Assembly (NCBI RefSeq): GCF_036010325.1 | Contig: NZ_CP108549.1 | Location: forward strand, 6,076,001-6,140,000 | Origin: Streptomyces sp. NBC_01210 | GTDB lineage: Bacteria > Actinomycetota > Actinomycetes > Streptomycetales > Streptomycetaceae | Length of the DNA: 64,000 nt | Direction: 5' to 3' | In this document: piece after piece, positions 62,286 to 64,000 of the stretch | Layout of the letters: every line of letters starts with the position of its first letter | How positions within the stretch are numbered: the first letter of the stretch is position 1 | Program-made: the position numbers and the translations under genes | Notes under the pieces: generated by a model | Seen by the model: only the letters and a program-made list of their open reading frames with translations | Told to the model about the DNA's origin: nothing | Databases searched by the model: none

Positions 62286-62415
62286 GGCTATGTCCCTCCG
62301 AACGGTCAGTGTGTTGCGCGGTCAGCCGCGCTGTACGCAGCACACATTAGCCCGGCGAGGGGACGCGGCAGGCGTCCCCGGGAAACGCCAGGAGCGAACA
62401 CCCCCCGGTCCCCGG

Positions 62416-63057
62416 TCAGTGCTGCTCGGTGCCGTGCAGCGGGAAGCCCGCGATGCCCCGCCACGCCAGCGACGTCAGCAGCTGCACCGCCGTTTCGCGC
62501 GGGATGCCGGAGCTGCTGGAAAGCCAGTAGCGGGCGACCACCTGGGAGACGCCGCCGAGGCCGACGGCCAGCAGCATGGACTCTTCCTTCGACAGGCCCG
62601 TGTCCTCGGCGATGACGTCGGAGATCGCCTCCGCGCACTGCAGCGAGACCCGGTCCACGCGCTCGCGCACCGCGGGCTCGTTCGTCAGGTCCGACTCGAA
62701 GACCAGCCGGAAGGCCCCGCCCTCGTCCTCGACGTACGCGAAATAGGCGTCCATCGTCGCGGCGACGCGCAGTTTGTTGTCGGTCGTCGACGCAAGCGCC
62801 GTACGGACCGAGAGCAGCAGCGACTCGCAGTGCTGGTCGAGCAGCGCCAGATAGAGCTCGAGCTTGCCCGGGAAGTGCTGGTAGAGCACGGGCTTGCTGA
62901 CGCCGGCCCGCTCGGCGATGTCGTCCATGGCGGCCGCGTGATAGCCCTGGGCCACGAAAACTTCCTGGGCAGCGCCCAGAAGCTGGTTCCTGCGGGCTCG
63001 GCGTGGCAGGCGCGTGCCCCGCGGGCGCGCTGCCTCTGTCTGCTCGATGGCTGTCAC
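62416..63057 (-). CDS. TetR family transcriptional regulator (Rv3208 type)
   Basis: A 213-residue regulator. The N-terminal helix-turn-helix covers about residues 20-66 (RRNQLLGAAQEVFVAQGYHA, then AGVSKPVLYQHFPGK). The ligand domain follows, with a TetR C-terminal pattern (VGLGGVSQVVARYWL). GTG 63057 has GGGAGG 4 nt upstream; a TTG at 63069 is in frame but overlaps that site. M. tuberculosis Rv3208 has the same neighbours. Its target and ligand are unknown. Confidence 0.9.
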   Translation of the reverse strand: MTAIEQTEAARPRGTRLPRRARRNQLLGAAQEVFVAQGYHAAAMDDIAERAGVSKPVLYQHFPGKLELYLALLDQHCESLLLSVRTALASTTDNKLRVAATMDAYFAYVEDEGGAFRLVFESDLTNEPAVRERVDRVSLQCAEAISDVIAEDTGLSKEESMLLAVGLGGVSQVVARYWLSSSSGIPRETAVQLLTSLAWRGIAGFPLHGTEQH

Positions 63058-63204
63058 GCCGCCTCCCAAAAAATTGTTCCTTGCGCGCTGTGCGCCGCGC
63101 CGCCATCGTACTTTTGGGTAACCCGGCTGTGCGTGGTGCGGACGCAGAATTTCACGGACCGGACAGTCGCGGTAGCTCCCGATTCAGGGGCAAAGAGGGG
63201 CAGG

Positions 63205-63423
63205 TCACCGGTAGTCGTCCTCGTCGAGGGCGACAACGCGGGCCTGTTCCGCGGCATCGGCCTCATTCGCGGAGTCCAGGTCGACGATGTCCACATGGTC
63301 GTCGTCGTCGGGCAGCACATCCGCGAGCTGCTCGGCCGCGTCGGCTTCGGGAACCTCTTCGTCGAGCACGGCCTCCTGGTCGTTTGCATCGAAGGTATCC
63401 GGGTCTGTGGGGTCGACAGACAT
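63205..63423 (-). CDS. Small acidic protein
   Basis: A 72-residue protein with about 30 Asp/Glu residues and few basic ones (EEVPEADAAEQLADVLPDDD, then DHVDIVDLDSANEADAAEQA). It is soluble and probably disordered or partly helical. ATG 63423 (MSVDPTDPDTF) is used; a longer frame to 63477 would run through a palindrome. Such acidic proteins can mimic nucleic acid or bind metal, but nothing shows it here. Function unknown. Confidence 0.65.
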   Translation of the reverse strand: MSVDPTDPDTFDANDQEAVLDEEVPEADAAEQLADVLPDDDDHVDIVDLDSANEADAAEQARVVALDEDDYR

Positions 63424-63450
63424 GCGGCACCGCTTTCCATGGATAGTGCC

Positions 63451-63470
63451 CCTCCTACGAGCGTAGGAGG
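63451..63470. promoter_or_regulatory. 20-bp palindrome CCTCCTACG-AG-CGTAGGAGG
   Basis: A perfect 9-2-9 inverted repeat in the 124-bp gap between two divergent genes, 28 bp from the acidic protein start and 78 bp from the hydrolase start. It is a likely operator for one or both. Confidence 0.5.
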
Positions 63471-63547
63471 TACTCATTCATGACGCTACGCGGTGTGTGA
63501 CGCCGAACACACGATCCAGTGTGTGATCGTCTCGTAACATTGCCCGC

Positions 63548-64000
63548 ATGTCTTCGACCGAGCTGCCGGGAGTACGCGCCGTCAACGCCGCCGTGGCCCC
63601 CAAGGTCGCGACCGTCCGGGTCGCGGAGGGCGAGGAGCTGCGCTCCGCGACGCTGCCCGGACTGACGCTCACCGTCAGATCCAGGCCGCCGACGCGCTCC
63701 GGCCTCGCGCCCGCGCTGTATGTGCACGGGCTCGGCGGCTCCTCGCTGAACTGGTCGGCGCTGATGCCGCTGCTCGAAGACATCCTGGACGGTGAGGCGA
63801 TCGACCTGCCCGGTTTCGGGGACTCCCCGCCGCCGGACGACGGCAACTACTCCCTCACCGCCCACGCCAGAGCGGTGATCCGCTATCTGGACGCCCGGGG
63901 CCGCGGCCCCGTACATCTCCTCGGAAACTCCCTGGGTGGAGCGGTCTCCACCCGTGTCGCGGCCGTCCGGCCCGATCTGGTGCGCACGCTCACGCTCGTC
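63548..64000 (+). CDS. Alpha/beta hydrolase, N-terminal part
   Basis: The first 151 residues of a hydrolase cut by the right window edge. LYVHGLGGSSLNW is the oxyanion region, IDLPGFGDSPPP follows, and the nucleophile Ser lies in LLGNSLGGAVSTR. ATG 63548 begins MSSTELPGVRAV. A stretch of about 40 residues precedes the fold without a signal peptide. The acid and His of the triad lie beyond the window. The substrate is unknown. Confidence 0.88.
   Translation, partial: MSSTELPGVRAVNAAVAPKVATVRVAEGEELRSATLPGLTLTVRSRPPTRSGLAPALYVHGLGGSSLNWSALMPLLEDILDGEAIDLPGFGDSPPPDDGNYSLTAHARAVIRYLDARGRGPVHLLGNSLGGAVSTRVAAVRPDLVRTLTLV

Noticed and set aside
1..64000. tRNA, rRNA, CRISPR array, insertion sequence, attachment site or replication origin
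   Set aside because: Intergenic stretches were read for cloverleaf ends, spaced identical repeats, transposase motifs and DnaA box clusters; none was seen. A covariance-model search was not possible.

Overview
The window is high-GC actinobacterial chromosome, almost certainly Streptomyces. The evidence is GC-rich codon third positions, many GTG starts with purine-rich ribosome sites, 4- and 8-nt start/stop overlaps, mycothiol biosynthesis (mshB), a 7Fe ferredoxin, a bldK-like peptide transporter, and intergenic repeats of the CCTCAATCGCCGGACGGGCT type. I see no rRNA, tRNA, CRISPR, insertion sequence, prophage or large biosynthetic cluster. It reads as conserved core chromosome.

Region 1 (1-17 kb) holds three adjacent peptide ABC importer operons. 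Two point right and share the order binding protein, permease, permease, ATPase, ATPase; the first lacks the start of its binding protein, and the two look like a tandem duplication. The third points left in the order permease, binding protein, permease, ATPase, ATPase, which is the bldKA-bldKE order of S. coelicolor. Perfect hairpins follow the binding protein gene in operon 1 and in the bldK-like operon.

Region 2 (17-31 kb) holds a membrane protein with a 15-nt repeat, an S9 peptidase, mshB with a small membrane gene on each side, a proline/glycine-rich membrane protein with a predicted peptidoglycan-binding domain, an ABC exporter/two-component operon with a palindrome upstream, a frameshifted remnant gene, a SirB1-like protein and a GNAT acetyltransferase.

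Region 3 (31-52 kb) keeps a gene order also known from Mycobacterium tuberculosis (Rv1170 to about Rv1239c): mshB, ferredoxin, dapC, dapE, LOG protein, folP2-like, DivIVA-like, tag, DUF3117, O-methyltransferase, SigE-type sigma factor, RseA-type anti-sigma factor, HtrA protease, tatB, mrp, DUF1003, MgtE_N/CBS protein and corA. An ECF-type promoter (GGAAC-N17-CGTT) sits just before the sigma factor, as expected for an autoregulated envelope-stress module.

Region 4 (52-64 kb) has a SUFU-domain protein, an MFS exporter with an operator-like palindrome but no adjacent regulator, PHP and MarC proteins, a 50-residue protein behind a near-perfect SigR-type promoter, an NYN-domain protein, an alpha/beta hydrolase, and a second block shared with M. 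tuberculosis (rhlE, ferritin-like protein, DUF3107, TetR). The DEAD-box helicase seems to start at CTG and carries a long Arg/Glu repeat tail. The window ends inside an alpha/beta hydrolase gene. Comparisons with other genomes are from memory; no search was run.
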